A stretch of DNA of 64,000 nucleotides from CAVYOE01 sp963770155 (GTDB taxonomy: Bacteria; Actinomycetota; Thermoleophilia; Solirubrobacterales; 70-9), in NCBI GenBank assembly GCA_963770155.1, contig CAVYOE010000001.1, positions 1,612,001 through 1,676,000 on the forward strand, in the 5' to 3' direction. Shown here one piece after another: positions 1 through 8,872 of the stretch. A program made the position numbers and the translations under genes. Below the pieces are notes generated by a model. The model did no database searches. It saw only the letters and a list, made by a program, of their open reading frames with translations, and had not been told where the DNA came from. How positions within the stretch are numbered: the first letter of the stretch is position 1; each line of letters opens with the position of its first letter.

Positions 1-268
1 GGGAGCCGACAAGTTCATGCCGGTCGACATCCACGTGCCGGGATGCCCGCCGCGGCCCGAAGCGCTCCTCCACGGCTTCAACAAGCTCCAGCGCCTGGTC
101 CGCGGCGACCCCGACCTCGGCTGGCGCCAGCGCTACAACGCGGCCGGCACCGAGGAATGGGCGCGGCTTGAATCCGGCGAGCCGAGCGCCGAGGCCCTCA
201 ACGCCGCCAAGCGGGTCGCCGAGATGGGCACCAGCGAGCCCGCGGAGGAGGTGAGCACGGATGCCTGA
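1..268 (+). CDS. nuoB: NADH-quinone oxidoreductase subunit B, C-terminal part (cut by window edge)
   Basis: C-terminal ~88 residues of complex I subunit NuoB; the frame is open from base 2 and the start lies left of the window. NuoB carries the terminal 4Fe-4S cluster N2 that hands electrons to quinone. The visible part contains VDIHVPGCPPRPEAL, the conserved NuoB motif whose Cys is the last N2 ligand. After it comes an unconserved acidic/Ala-rich tail of ~50 residues. It overlaps nuoC by 8 nt, so the two are probably translationally coupled. nuoA is presumably upstream, outside the window. Confidence 0.93.
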   Translation, partial: GADKFMPVDIHVPGCPPRPEALLHGFNKLQRLVRGDPDLGWRQRYNAAGTEEWARLESGEPSAEALNAAKRVAEMGTSEPAEEVSTDA

Positions 269-803
269 TGCCCCCGGGCTCGAGCTGATCGCACAGGAGA
301 TCAACGAGGCCCACGAGGGGGCCGTGATCGAGACCTCGTTCGAGTACGAGCACGCGACGCTGATCGTCAATCCGGAGTGGATCCTCGGCGTCCTGGGCTG
401 GCTCCGCGACACCCCCGCGCAGGAGTACCGGTTCCTCGCAAGCCTCCACGCCGCCGACTACCTGCCCGCGACGCCGCGATTCGCGGTCCACTACGAGCTG
501 CTCAACATGCCGCGGGTCGAGCGCATCGCGGTCAAGGCGCTGCTCGAGGACCCCGGGGCGGGCAACGGCGGGGAAGCGCTTCCGGAGCTCGACTCCTGCG
601 TCGAGCTGTTCGCGACCGCCGAGTACCAGGAGCGCGAGGTCTACGACATGTTCGGGATCGTCTTCCGCGGCCACCCCGACCTCCGCCGGATCCTGATGCC
701 GGAGGACTACGTCGGCTGGCCCCAGCGCCGCGACTTCCCCGTCGGCGGCGAGCCGGTCCTGTTCACAAAGGACGAGCCCGGGTCTCCCGGGTGGTACGAG
801 TGA
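261..803 (+). CDS. nuoC: NADH-quinone oxidoreductase subunit C
   Basis: 180-residue 30-kDa-type subunit of the peripheral arm of complex I; it carries no cofactor and helps form the quinone module with NuoB and NuoD. The family signature is clear near residues 120-160: EREVYDMFGIVFRGHPDLRR, followed by ILMPEDYVGWPQRRDFP. The ATG at 261 lies inside the end of nuoB (8-nt overlap), and the stop overlaps the GTG of nuoD (GTGA). NuoC and NuoD are separate proteins here, not fused as in enterobacteria. Confidence 0.95.
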   Translation: MPDAPGLELIAQEINEAHEGAVIETSFEYEHATLIVNPEWILGVLGWLRDTPAQEYRFLASLHAADYLPATPRFAVHYELLNMPRVERIAVKALLEDPGAGNGGEALPELDSCVELFATAEYQEREVYDMFGIVFRGHPDLRRILMPEDYVGWPQRRDFPVGGEPVLFTKDEPGSPGWYE

Positions 804-2068
804 GCCAACCGATCGAAGATCCCGCGATCGAGTCGATCGAGGCTGCGATCGCAGCCGGACGCGACCCGGGCGGTCCCGGCGAGCCGCCGGAGCTGCTGCC
901 CGAACAGGAAGTGATGACGATCAACATGGGACCGCACCACCCGGCGACCCACGGGGTGCTGCGGCTGGCAGTCGAGCTCCAGGGCGAGAAGGTGCTCGAC
1001 CTGAAACCCGTGGTCGGCTACCTCCACACCGGGATCGAGAAGTCCTGCGAGCAGCACTCCTACTGGAAGGCGATCACCTTCGTTGAGCGCATGGACTACC
1101 TCTCCTACTTCTTCCAGATGCAGGCCTTTTGCGGCTGCATCGAGCGCATGGTCGGCCTCGAGATCCCCGAGCGCGCCTCCTACATCCGCGTGATCCACAT
1201 GGAGCTCGGCCGGATCATGTCCCACCTGGTCTGGCTCGGGACCTCCGCCCTCGACCTCGGCGCGATCTCGATGTTCTGGTACTGCTTCCGCGAGCGCGAC
1301 CGGATCCTCGACCTGTTCGAGATGTCGACCGGCCAGCGCATGCACACGCGCTACTTCCAGGTCGGCGGAGTGATGGAGGACCTCCCCGCAGGCTTCGAGG
1401 AGAAGCTGCGCTCCTTCTGCCAGGAGATGCCGACGCGGGTCGACCAGTTCGAGGCCCTGCTCGACCGCAACGAGATCTTCCTGCAGCGCACCAAGGACGT
1501 CGGCACGGTCTCGCGAGAGCGCCTGCTCGAGCTCGGCGTCACCGGGCCGCTGCTCCGCGCCACCGGCGAGCCCTGGGACCTGCGCAAGGCCGATCCCGAT
1601 CTCGTCTACGACCGCTTCGACTTCCAGATCCCGGTCGGGACGGTCGGTGACTGCTACGACCGCTACCGGGTCCGCGTCCAGGAGATGCGGGAGTCGACCC
1701 GGATCATCGAACAGGCGCTAGACGGCATGCCGGAGGGTCCGATCAGGGCCGACGACCGCAAGTACTCGCTGCCGCCCCGCGACGAGCTCTCCACTTCGAT
1801 GGAGGCGCTGATCCACCACTTCAAGCTGGTCACCGAGGGCTTCCGTGTCCCGCCCGGCGAGCTCTACCACGCGATCGAGGGGCCCCGGGGCGAGCTCGGC
1901 TGCTTCATCGTCGCCGACGGCTCGGCCAAGCCCGCCCGCGTCCACTTCCGCGACTCCAGCTTCGTCAACCTCCAGGCCCTCCGCGAGATGTCGGTCGGCG
2001 GCCTGATCGCCGACCTGATCGCGAACCTGGCGATGCTCGATCCGATTCTGGGAGGCATCGACCGGTGA
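800..2068 (+). CDS. nuoD: NADH-quinone oxidoreductase subunit D
   Basis: 422-residue 49-kDa-type subunit of complex I that forms the quinone cavity together with NuoB. Family motifs are present: MGPHHPATHGVLRL at residues ~43-56, whose His is near the quinone head group, then the GRIMSHLVWLG helix and a C-terminal GGIDR end. The frame is open further upstream, but GTG at 800 overlapping the nuoC stop (GTGA) is the natural start, giving an N-terminal extension of ~35 residues before the first conserved segment. It overlaps nuoEF by 4 nt. Confidence 0.95.
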   Translation: MSQPIEDPAIESIEAAIAAGRDPGGPGEPPELLPEQEVMTINMGPHHPATHGVLRLAVELQGEKVLDLKPVVGYLHTGIEKSCEQHSYWKAITFVERMDYLSYFFQMQAFCGCIERMVGLEIPERASYIRVIHMELGRIMSHLVWLGTSALDLGAISMFWYCFRERDRILDLFEMSTGQRMHTRYFQVGGVMEDLPAGFEEKLRSFCQEMPTRVDQFEALLDRNEIFLQRTKDVGTVSRERLLELGVTGPLLRATGEPWDLRKADPDLVYDRFDFQIPVGTVGDCYDRYRVRVQEMRESTRIIEQALDGMPEGPIRADDRKYSLPPRDELSTSMEALIHHFKLVTEGFRVPPGELYHAIEGPRGELGCFIVADGSAKPARVHFRDSSFVNLQALREMSVGGLIADLIANLAMLDPILGGIDR

Positions 2069-3939
2069 CCGGGGAACCCATCGGTGTCGAGGACCTGGCG
2101 GCCGTCGAGGTCCCCGACGACCTCCGGGAGAAGATCGAGGCGGCGATGGCCCGCTATCCCGAGAAGCGCTCGGCCTCGATCCCGGCGCTCTGGGCCGTCC
2201 AGCGCAAGTACGGATGGTGCACCGCGGAAGGGATCCGCCAGGCCGCCGCGGTGATGGGCGTGACGCCGGCCTACCTCGAGGGGGTGGCCAGCTTCTACGA
2301 CCTCTTCCACACCGAGGCCCAACCCGAGCACGAGGTGCTGGTCTGCACCAACATCAGCTGCTGGCTGAGGGGCGGCGACGAGATCCTCGAGGACTTCCAG
2401 GCGAACAGCGGCGACGACGTCTGCGTTCGCGGCTTCGAGTGCCTCGGTGCCTGCGACATCGCGCCGATGGCCTCGATCAACGAGCGCTACTTCGGCCCGC
2501 TCGAAACCGGCGACGCGGTCGCCGCAATCGAGGCCCTACGCGCCGGCGAGGAGGTCCTCCCGGAGAAGTCACTGTCCAGGCGGCCCGCGGCCGGCGACGG
2601 CGACGGCTCACTCCTGTTCAAGCACATCGACGAGAGCCTCGGCTCGATCGAGGCCTATCGCCGCCATGGCGGTTACGAGTCATTCCAGAAGGCGCTGCGC
2701 GAGCTCGAGCCCGATGACCTACTGCGGGAGCTCGAGGATTCTGGCTTGAAGGGCCGCGGCGGCGCCGGGTTCTCGATGGGCAAGAAGGCCTCCTTCCTGC
2801 CGCGGGGCGATATGGAGAAGTACCTGTGCTGCAACGCCGACGAGTCCGAGCCCGGCGCCTTCAAGGACCGCGAGCTGATGCAGAAGAACCCGCACCAGCT
2901 GATCGAAGGGATAGCGATCGCGGCGATCGCGGCCGACACGGCTCGCTGCTTCATCTTCATCCGCGGCGAGTACGACCTTCAGGGCGACATTCTCGACAAG
3001 GCCGTCGCCGACGCCTACGCGGCCGGCTTCCTCGGCGAGAACGTGCTGGGCAGTGGCCGCACTATCGAGCTCGTCGTCCACCGAGGCGCCGGTGCCTACA
3101 TCTGCGGTGAGGAGACGGCCCTGCTCGATGCGCTGGAGGGCAAGCGCGGCAACCCGCGCCTGAAGCCGCCGTTCCCCGCGGTCCAGGGCCTCTACGGCGG
3201 CCCGACCCTGATCAACAACGTCGAGACGCTCTCCAACCTCCCGCACATCGTGCGCGCCGGCTCCGACTGGTTCAAGAGCATGGGCACCGAGCAGTCACCG
3301 GGGACGAAGATCGTCTCCGTCTCCGGTCATGTGCAGCGGCCCGGCAACTACGAGGTCGAGCTCGGGGTTCCATCGCGCGAGATCATCTACGGACTCGGTG
3401 GCGGGCCTGCCGACGGGCGCCGGGTCAAAGCCTGGTTCCCGGGCGGGTCCTCGGCGCCGGTCCTGACAGAGGCCGAGCTCGACCTTCCGTACAGCTTCGA
3501 GGCGATGCAGGAGGCCGGCTCGATGCTCGGGTCCGGCTCGATCATCGTCGCCGACGATCGCACCTCGATCGTCGAGCTCGCTCTGCGCACGGCGCGCTTC
3601 TACCACCACGAGTCCTGCGGCAAGTGCACCCCGTGCCGCGAGGGGACGAACTGGACCGTGAAGATGCTCGAGCGCGTGGTTCGGGGCGAGGCGACCCCGA
3701 TCGACCTCGATGTGATCGCCAACGTCCAGGAGAACATCATCGGCAACTGCCTGTGCGTGCTCGGAGACTCAATGGCGGCGCCGGTCGGCTCGATGGTGAA
3801 GAAGTTCCGCGGCGAGTTCGATGCGGCCCTGGAGCAGCCGATCACGGCCTCCCCGGTAGCCGGCGAGGGAGCGGGCGAGATCGATGAGATTGTCGCCGGC
3901 CGCAGCCCGACCGCGCTCCCGGCGGGAGTGGAGAAATGA
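2065..3939 (+). CDS. nuoEF: NADH-quinone oxidoreductase fused subunits E and F
   Basis: One 624-residue frame joins NuoE and NuoF, the electron-input module of complex I. Residues ~15-160 are a NuoE thioredoxin-like 2Fe-2S domain with ligands C94, C99, C126 and C130 (CTNISC and ECLGAC). After a short linker (~165-185) comes NuoF: the FMN/NADH region with GLKGRGGAGFSMG, CNADESEPGAFKDRE and GAYICGEETALL, then the N3 4Fe-4S ligands in ESCGKCTPCREG and a later CLCVLGD. It starts with GTG overlapping the nuoD stop and ends in an ATGA overlap with nuoG. A continuous frame of nearly 1.9 kb with all motifs intact argues for a true fusion. Confidence 0.93.
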   Translation: MTGEPIGVEDLAAVEVPDDLREKIEAAMARYPEKRSASIPALWAVQRKYGWCTAEGIRQAAAVMGVTPAYLEGVASFYDLFHTEAQPEHEVLVCTNISCWLRGGDEILEDFQANSGDDVCVRGFECLGACDIAPMASINERYFGPLETGDAVAAIEALRAGEEVLPEKSLSRRPAAGDGDGSLLFKHIDESLGSIEAYRRHGGYESFQKALRELEPDDLLRELEDSGLKGRGGAGFSMGKKASFLPRGDMEKYLCCNADESEPGAFKDRELMQKNPHQLIEGIAIAAIAADTARCFIFIRGEYDLQGDILDKAVADAYAAGFLGENVLGSGRTIELVVHRGAGAYICGEETALLDALEGKRGNPRLKPPFPAVQGLYGGPTLINNVETLSNLPHIVRAGSDWFKSMGTEQSPGTKIVSVSGHVQRPGNYEVELGVPSREIIYGLGGGPADGRRVKAWFPGGSSAPVLTEAELDLPYSFEAMQEAGSMLGSGSIIVADDRTSIVELALRTARFYHHESCGKCTPCREGTNWTVKMLERVVRGEATPIDLDVIANVQENIIGNCLCVLGDSMAAPVGSMVKKFRGEFDAALEQPITASPVAGEGAGEIDEIVAGRSPTALPAGVEK

Positions 3940-6392
3940 GCCGCAGGATCCGCAACGCGGTGACCCTGGTGGTGGACGGCCGCGAAGTGGTGGCGCCCGA
4001 GGCGACGATGCTGGTCGACGCCGCCAAGCAGGGCGACGTCGAGATCCCGGTCTTCTGTTACGAGCCGAAGCTGGGCGAGCCGGTCGGAGCCTGTCGCATG
4101 TGCCTGGTCGAGATCGAGGGGATGCCGAAGCTGCAGACCGCATGCTCGACCCCCGTCCGCGACGGGATGGTGGTCTACACCCAGACCGACCGGGTCAAGG
4201 AAGCACAGAACGCGGTGGTCGAGTTCCTCCTGGTCAACCATCCACTCGATTGCCCGGTCTGCGACAAGGGCGGCGAGTGCCCGCTCCAGGACATCGCGAT
4301 GGGCTGGGGCCCGGGCAAGAGCCGCTTCACCGAGCCGAAGCGCCACTTCGAGAAGCCTCTCCCCCTCTCCCCACTTGTCGCGATCGACCGGGAGCGCTGC
4401 ATCCTCTGCTACCGCTGCGTTCGCTTCAGCCAGGAGGTGGCCGAGGACGAGCAGCTGCAGCTGCTCGAGCGCGGCGACCGCAGCTACGTCGGCACCTTCG
4501 ACGACCGGCCCTACGTCGCTCCCTTTCACGGCAACATCACCGAGCTCTGCCCGGTCGGAGCGCTGACCAGCTACACCTACCGATTCCGGGCGCGGCCCTG
4601 GGACATCGAGGACGCGGGGTCGGTGTGCACGCTCTGCCCGAGCCAGTGCAACGTCAAGTTCACCGTCCGCGACGAGCACGTCACGCGCGTCCTCGCTCGC
4701 GACAACGACGAGGTCGACGACGGCTGGCTCTGCGACAAGGGCCGCTACGGCTTCCAGATGCTGGCCGCCGAGGAGCGGATCAGCGAACCGATGGTCCGGG
4801 CCGGCGACGGCTCGCTCACCCCGGTGTCCTGGGACGAGGCCCTGAAGAAGGTGGCGGATGGTCTGCAGCGCGCCGGCTCCGGGGCGGCGGCGCTCGTTGG
4901 TGGCGGCAGCTCGAACGAGGAGGGCTGGCTGATCCAGCGGTTGATGCGGAAGGGCCTCGACTCGCCGCACGTCGCCAGCTCGGCCAGCCCGGTCGAGGGG
5001 GCGCTGCTGCGCGAGATGTCGAGGCCGGAGATGACCACCAAGGTGAGCGAGATCGACATCGCCGACGGCATCCTGGTCGTGGGCTGTGATCCGCTGCACG
5101 AGGCGCCGATCATCGACCTGCGGATCCGCAAGGCGGTCCGCCGGGAAGGTGCGCGGCTTGCGATCGCGAGCGAGCGTGCCACCGCCCTCGACGGCGGCGC
5201 CGAGATCAGCGCCCGCTACGCGCCCGGCGACGCCGCCGCTTTCCTCGGTGCGCTGGCAGGGGCACTCGGTGCGCAGGGGTTCAAGGGCGGGGCCAAGGCC
5301 GAAGGCCCTTACGCGCAGGACGCAAAGTCACTGGCTGAGGTCCTGAGGGCGGTCCCCGACCCGGTGGTCATCTGGGGCGAGCGGCTGTGGCGCTCGCGCG
5401 GCGCGGTCGCAGCCCTGGTCGCCTGCGCGCGGGCGCTGGGAATCGACAAGAAGCTCGGTCCGGGGCTGCTCGAGATTCCCGACGAGGCCAACGGGCGTGG
5501 CCTGCGCGAGGTCGGCTGCGTCCCGGCGGCGGGACCCGGGCTGAAGCGAACCAAGGCCGGCAGCGGCGCCGAGCAGATCAAGGAGGGACTCGCCTCCGGC
5601 GAGCTCTCGGCGCTGTTGCTCTGCGACAGCGACCCGGTTCGCACCCACCCCGACTCAGACGGCTGGCGCGAGGCGCTGAAGCAGGCCGATTTCGTGGTCG
5701 CGGTGGCGATGTTCGACAACGACTCGGCCTCGGCTGCAAACGTGGTCCTGCCGCTCGAAAGCCACGCGGAGAAGGACGGGACGGTGACCCACCCGGACGG
5801 CCGTCTGCAGCGGCTGCGACGGACGGTCGAGGTGCCGGAGGGGGTTAGGCCAGGTTGGCAATGGCTGACTCAGCTCTCGGCGGCTCTCGGCCAGCCCCTG
5901 CCCGCGGCTGCCGAGCCGGACGTGCTCGATGTCCTCGAGGCCCTCGCCGCGGAGGTCCCCCTATATAAGGGGATCACGGTCGAGGAGATCGGCGGCGACG
6001 GCGTCCGCTGGCAAGAGCGACCCGGAGTGCCGGAGTTGAAGCCGGCGGTCTCGCCGAAGCGGTCCGGATCACGCAGCAGGAGCAACGGCGGCCTGGTGCT
6101 CGGCACCTACCGCGACATCTGGGCCACCGAGGTGACCGAACGGAACCCTGCGCTCGAGTTCTTGCGACCGCAGCAGAAGCTCGAGCTGGCGCCCGAAGAC
6201 GCCGAGCGCCTCGGCGTCGCCCACGGGCAGGAAGTGACGGTGAGCGTCAACGGGACCAGTGTCGAGGCGCGGGCGGCGATCCGCTCCGCCCAGCGACCCG
6301 GAGCCGCCTTCCTGATCGAAGGGGCCGCCGAGGGCAACGCGAACCTGCTCGCGAACGGCGTCCCGCAGGAGATCGAGGTGACGCCGCGGTGA
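3936..6392 (+). CDS. nuoG: NADH-quinone oxidoreductase subunit G
   Basis: 818-residue iron-sulfur subunit of the complex I peripheral arm. A ferredoxin-like 2Fe-2S domain has C41, C53, C56 and C70. The His/Cys-ligated N5-type site is H102, C106, C109 and C115, and a further 4Fe-4S site uses C155, C158, C161 and C205. A molybdopterin-oxidoreductase-like domain follows, with an extra CxxCxxxC...C set (C231, C234, C238, C266), matching cluster N7, which only some bacteria keep. The C-terminal part is a degenerate molybdopterin fold. ATG at 3936 overlaps the nuoEF stop (ATGA); the 3' end overlaps nuoH. Confidence 0.95.
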   Translation: MSRRIRNAVTLVVDGREVVAPEATMLVDAAKQGDVEIPVFCYEPKLGEPVGACRMCLVEIEGMPKLQTACSTPVRDGMVVYTQTDRVKEAQNAVVEFLLVNHPLDCPVCDKGGECPLQDIAMGWGPGKSRFTEPKRHFEKPLPLSPLVAIDRERCILCYRCVRFSQEVAEDEQLQLLERGDRSYVGTFDDRPYVAPFHGNITELCPVGALTSYTYRFRARPWDIEDAGSVCTLCPSQCNVKFTVRDEHVTRVLARDNDEVDDGWLCDKGRYGFQMLAAEERISEPMVRAGDGSLTPVSWDEALKKVADGLQRAGSGAAALVGGGSSNEEGWLIQRLMRKGLDSPHVASSASPVEGALLREMSRPEMTTKVSEIDIADGILVVGCDPLHEAPIIDLRIRKAVRREGARLAIASERATALDGGAEISARYAPGDAAAFLGALAGALGAQGFKGGAKAEGPYAQDAKSLAEVLRAVPDPVVIWGERLWRSRGAVAALVACARALGIDKKLGPGLLEIPDEANGRGLREVGCVPAAGPGLKRTKAGSGAEQIKEGLASGELSALLLCDSDPVRTHPDSDGWREALKQADFVVAVAMFDNDSASAANVVLPLESHAEKDGTVTHPDGRLQRLRRTVEVPEGVRPGWQWLTQLSAALGQPLPAAAEPDVLDVLEALAAEVPLYKGITVEEIGGDGVRWQERPGVPELKPAVSPKRSGSRSRSNGGLVLGTYRDIWATEVTERNPALEFLRPQQKLELAPEDAERLGVAHGQEVTVSVNGTSVEARAAIRSAQRPGAAFLIEGAAEGNANLLANGVPQEIEVTPR

Positions 6393-7393
6393 GCTATTGG
6401 CCGTTGGCCGAGGTCGGCTTCGCCGAGGCGAGCTGGGTCCTCGTGGTGAAGTCGCTGGTGATCTTTCTCGTCATGTTCGCGATCCTGCCGATGCTGACGG
6501 TGCTCGAACGGAAGCTGATCGGCCGCTTCCAGCATCGCTACGGCCCGAACCGGGTCGGGCCGGTCGGCCTTCTACAACCGCTCGCCGACGTCGGCAAGCT
6601 GATCGCGAAGGAGCCGTTCCGACCCGACAACGCGATCCCGTTCCTGTACGCGATCGGGCCGCTGCTGGTCGTCCTTTCGGGGATCCTGGCGCTGGCGATC
6701 ATCCCGTTCGGCAACGTCCAGGACGGGGTCGGCCTCTACGGCCTCGACGTCTCGATCGGGATCCTCTACTTCTTTGCCGCCGGCTCGATCGCGTTCTACG
6801 GACTGCTGCTGGCCGGGTGGTCCTCGGGCTCCAAGTACAGCTTCCTCGGCGCCATGCGCTCGGCGGCACAGCTGATCAGCTACGAGGTCGCGATGGGCCT
6901 CTCGCTGTTGGGCGTGATCCTGATGGCAGGGTCTCTCTCCCTGACCGAGATCGTCGAAGCCCAGGGAGAGGTCTGGTACATCGTGCCTCAGATAGTCGGC
7001 TTCCTCACCTTCATGGTCGCCGGGTTTGCGGAGACCAACCGGGCGCCGTTCGACCTCCCCGAAGCCGACGCCGAGCTGGTCCAGGGCTACATGACCGAGT
7101 ACGGCGGGATGCGGTTCGGATCGTTCCTGCTCGCTGAATACATGGAGATCACGGTGGTCTCCGCGATCGCGGCTGCAATGTTCCTCGGCGGCTGGATGGG
7201 CCCCGGGCCGGGGTGGCTCGACCCGATCTGGATGCTGACCAAGATCCTCGCGCTGATCCTGATCTTCATCTGGGTCCGGGCGACCCTGCCGCGGGTCCGC
7301 TACGACCAGCTGATGAGCCTCGGCTGGAAAATCCTCCTCCCCCTGACGACGGTCAACGTGCTGGTGACCGCGATCGTGGTGACGCTCACGTGA
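6389..7393 (+). CDS. nuoH: NADH-quinone oxidoreductase subunit H
   Basis: 334-residue membrane subunit that links the quinone site to the proton-pumping arm of complex I; about eight transmembrane helices. Signature motifs are LERKLIGRFQHRYGPNRVG near residues 40-58 and AETNRAPFDLPEADAELVQG in the second half, which carries the conserved acidic cluster of the E-channel. GTG at 6389 overlaps the nuoG stop; the last base of its stop codon is also the first base of the nuoI ATG (TGATG). Confidence 0.95.
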   Translation: MSYWPLAEVGFAEASWVLVVKSLVIFLVMFAILPMLTVLERKLIGRFQHRYGPNRVGPVGLLQPLADVGKLIAKEPFRPDNAIPFLYAIGPLLVVLSGILALAIIPFGNVQDGVGLYGLDVSIGILYFFAAGSIAFYGLLLAGWSSGSKYSFLGAMRSAAQLISYEVAMGLSLLGVILMAGSLSLTEIVEAQGEVWYIVPQIVGFLTFMVAGFAETNRAPFDLPEADAELVQGYMTEYGGMRFGSFLLAEYMEITVVSAIAAAMFLGGWMGPGPGWLDPIWMLTKILALILIFIWVRATLPRVRYDQLMSLGWKILLPLTTVNVLVTAIVVTLT

Positions 7394-7974
7394 TGCAGGC
7401 GAGGCTGAACGCCGAGAAGATCGAAGCCGCGGCCCGCGACTACCCCTACCTCGACAGCGCCGACGTCGTCTCGGTCCAGCGCGGACCCGAGCCCGGCGGC
7501 ATCGGCGGCGCTTACCGCGCCTTCGGCGAGACCCTTCGCGGGCTGAGGACGACCTTCGGCCGGCTGCTCGAGGGGCCGATCACGGTCCAGTACCCGGAGG
7601 AGAAGACGCCCGTCTACCAGCGCTTCCGCGGCCGCCACAAGCTGCACCGGTTCGAGGACAGCGGCCTCGAGAAGTGCGTCGGCTGCTCACTCTGCGCCGC
7701 CGCCTGTCCCGCCGACTGCATCCGGGTCGTAGCCGCCGAGAACGATCCCGAGAACCGGGTCTCGGCAGGCGAGCGCTACGCCGAGGTCTACGAGATCAAC
7801 CTCTCCCGCTGCATTTTCTGCGGCTACTGCGAAGTCGCCTGCCCCTTCGACGCGATCACGATGGGCCACGACTACGAGATGTCGGACTACAACCGCTCCG
7901 ACCTGATCTTCACCAAGGAGATGCTGATGGCCGAGCCGATCGACCGCACACCGCTGCGGCGAGAGGGCGAGTGA
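7393..7974 (+). CDS. nuoI: NADH-quinone oxidoreductase subunit I
   Basis: 193-residue subunit with two 4Fe-4S clusters (N6a/N6b) that relays electrons towards NuoB. Two ferredoxin-type motifs are seen: C95, C98, C101, C105 (CVGCSLCAAACP) and C140, C143, C146, C150 (CIFCGYCEVACP). An N-terminal amphipathic stretch of ~60 residues precedes them. ATG at 7393 shares a base with the nuoH stop; an in-frame GTG at 7390 is an equal alternative. Its stop shares a base with the next gene, so the SnoaL-like gene that follows looks coupled to nuo translation. Confidence 0.94.
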   Translation: MQARLNAEKIEAAARDYPYLDSADVVSVQRGPEPGGIGGAYRAFGETLRGLRTTFGRLLEGPITVQYPEEKTPVYQRFRGRHKLHRFEDSGLEKCVGCSLCAAACPADCIRVVAAENDPENRVSAGERYAEVYEINLSRCIFCGYCEVACPFDAITMGHDYEMSDYNRSDLIFTKEMLMAEPIDRTPLRREGE

Positions 7975-8420
7975 TGGCCGCGGAGTCGAAGAACTTCGAG
8001 ACGTTCAAGACGATCTTCGAAGCGGGAAGCCGGGCCTGGAACGAGCACGACTTCAAGACCGCCTACGGCGCACTGCCCGATGACTTCGTCCACGTTCTCG
8101 GCTCTGCGTGGCCCGAGTCGCGGGAGCCGATGCACGGCCCGGATGAGGTCATCGCCTTCTTCGACGGACTGTGCGAGATGTTCCCCGATATCCAGACGGG
8201 TCCAACCACCTACATCGAGGTGGACGACCGCCGGGTGATCACCGGCTTCGAGGTCTTCGGTACCGGGCGCCAGTCGGGAACCAAGACCAAGATGGAGATC
8301 TGGGCGCTGTGGGAGTTCGGGGCGGACATGCGCCCGATCCGCTGCGTCGAGTACGTCGACCGACCCGCGGCAATGAAGGCCGCCGGAATCACCGAGCAAG
8401 CGAAGCAGGGGGCCAGGTAG
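7974..8420 (+). CDS. SnoaL/NTF2-like protein 1 of 3 inside the nuo operon
   Basis: 148-residue protein with the SnoaL-like (NTF2-fold) pattern: an N-terminal helix (ETFKTIFEAGSRAWNEHD), a variable strand region, DEVIAFFDGLCEMFPD, and C-terminal strands ending in the WALWEF and PIRCVEYVDRP segments. The fold is a small cone-shaped barrel used by isomerases, hydrolases and non-enzymatic binding proteins; the substrate cannot be told from sequence. ATG at 7974 shares a base with the nuoI stop (GTG at 7971 is possible). It sits between nuoI and nuoJ, where other genomes have no gene or only nuo genes. No signal peptide is seen. Confidence 0.8.
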   Translation: MAAESKNFETFKTIFEAGSRAWNEHDFKTAYGALPDDFVHVLGSAWPESREPMHGPDEVIAFFDGLCEMFPDIQTGPTTYIEVDDRRVITGFEVFGTGRQSGTKTKMEIWALWEFGADMRPIRCVEYVDRPAAMKAAGITEQAKQGAR

Positions 8421-8423
8421 GTT
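8418..8423 (+). promoter_or_regulatory. TAGGTT -10-like box, leaderless type
   Basis: TAGGTT ends 6 nt before the GTG at 8430 and overlaps the stop of the preceding gene. It would allow the second SnoaL-like gene its own start inside the operon. Confidence 0.4.
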
Positions 8424-8429
8424 GGCGAC

Positions 8430-8831
8430 GTGTCCCGCGAGAACGTGGAGACGGTCAAGGCCATCTTCGACCTGCTCAATCAGGGCAAGATCGACCAGGC
8501 GCTCGAGCTCTTGCCTCCCGACGGCGTTTACGACTTCTCCCGCTCGATCAACCCCGACGCCGCGGGCATCTACCGCGGACGCGACGAGATCCGCGCCTTT
8601 CTGGGGCGGGTCATGGAGGCCTGGGACAAGATCGAGTATGTCGCCGAGGAGTACATCGAGGTTGGGGACGACGTCATCAGAGTCGGCGGCATCCGCGCAC
8701 GGGGGGCAGGGAGCGGCGTCGAAGTCGTCGGCAAGGGCGCGCAGCTGTGGCATTTCAGGGACGGGGTCCCGGTGCTCACGGAGCTGTTTCAGACCAAGGC
8801 AGACGCACTCGAGGCAGCCAGGGGCAAGTAG
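8430..8831 (+). CDS. SnoaL/NTF2-like protein 2 of 3 inside the nuo operon
   Basis: 133-residue SnoaL-like protein: N-terminal helix NVETVKAIFDLLNQGKIDQA, the GVYDFSRS strand, the YRGRDEIRAFLGRV helix, then strands carrying DVIRVGGIRARG and QLWHFRDG. Length and order match the NTF2-like family (usually 120-150 residues). The GTG start at 8430 is supported by a TAGGTT box 6 nt upstream. Similarity to the genes before and after lies in the helix/strand pattern rather than in long identical stretches, so an old duplication or separate recruitment are both possible. Function unknown. Confidence 0.8.
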   Translation: MSRENVETVKAIFDLLNQGKIDQALELLPPDGVYDFSRSINPDAAGIYRGRDEIRAFLGRVMEAWDKIEYVAEEYIEVGDDVIRVGGIRARGAGSGVEVVGKGAQLWHFRDGVPVLTELFQTKADALEAARGK

Positions 8832-8872
8832 CCGGGAGGGCGAGTAGGCGTGTGCTGGGTATACCTCCGCGC

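Noticed and set aside
3600..5099. A 499-codon minus-strand frame opposite nuoEF/nuoG
   Set aside because: The strongly conserved iron-sulfur motifs are on the plus strand; the antisense translation is low-complexity and has no known fold.
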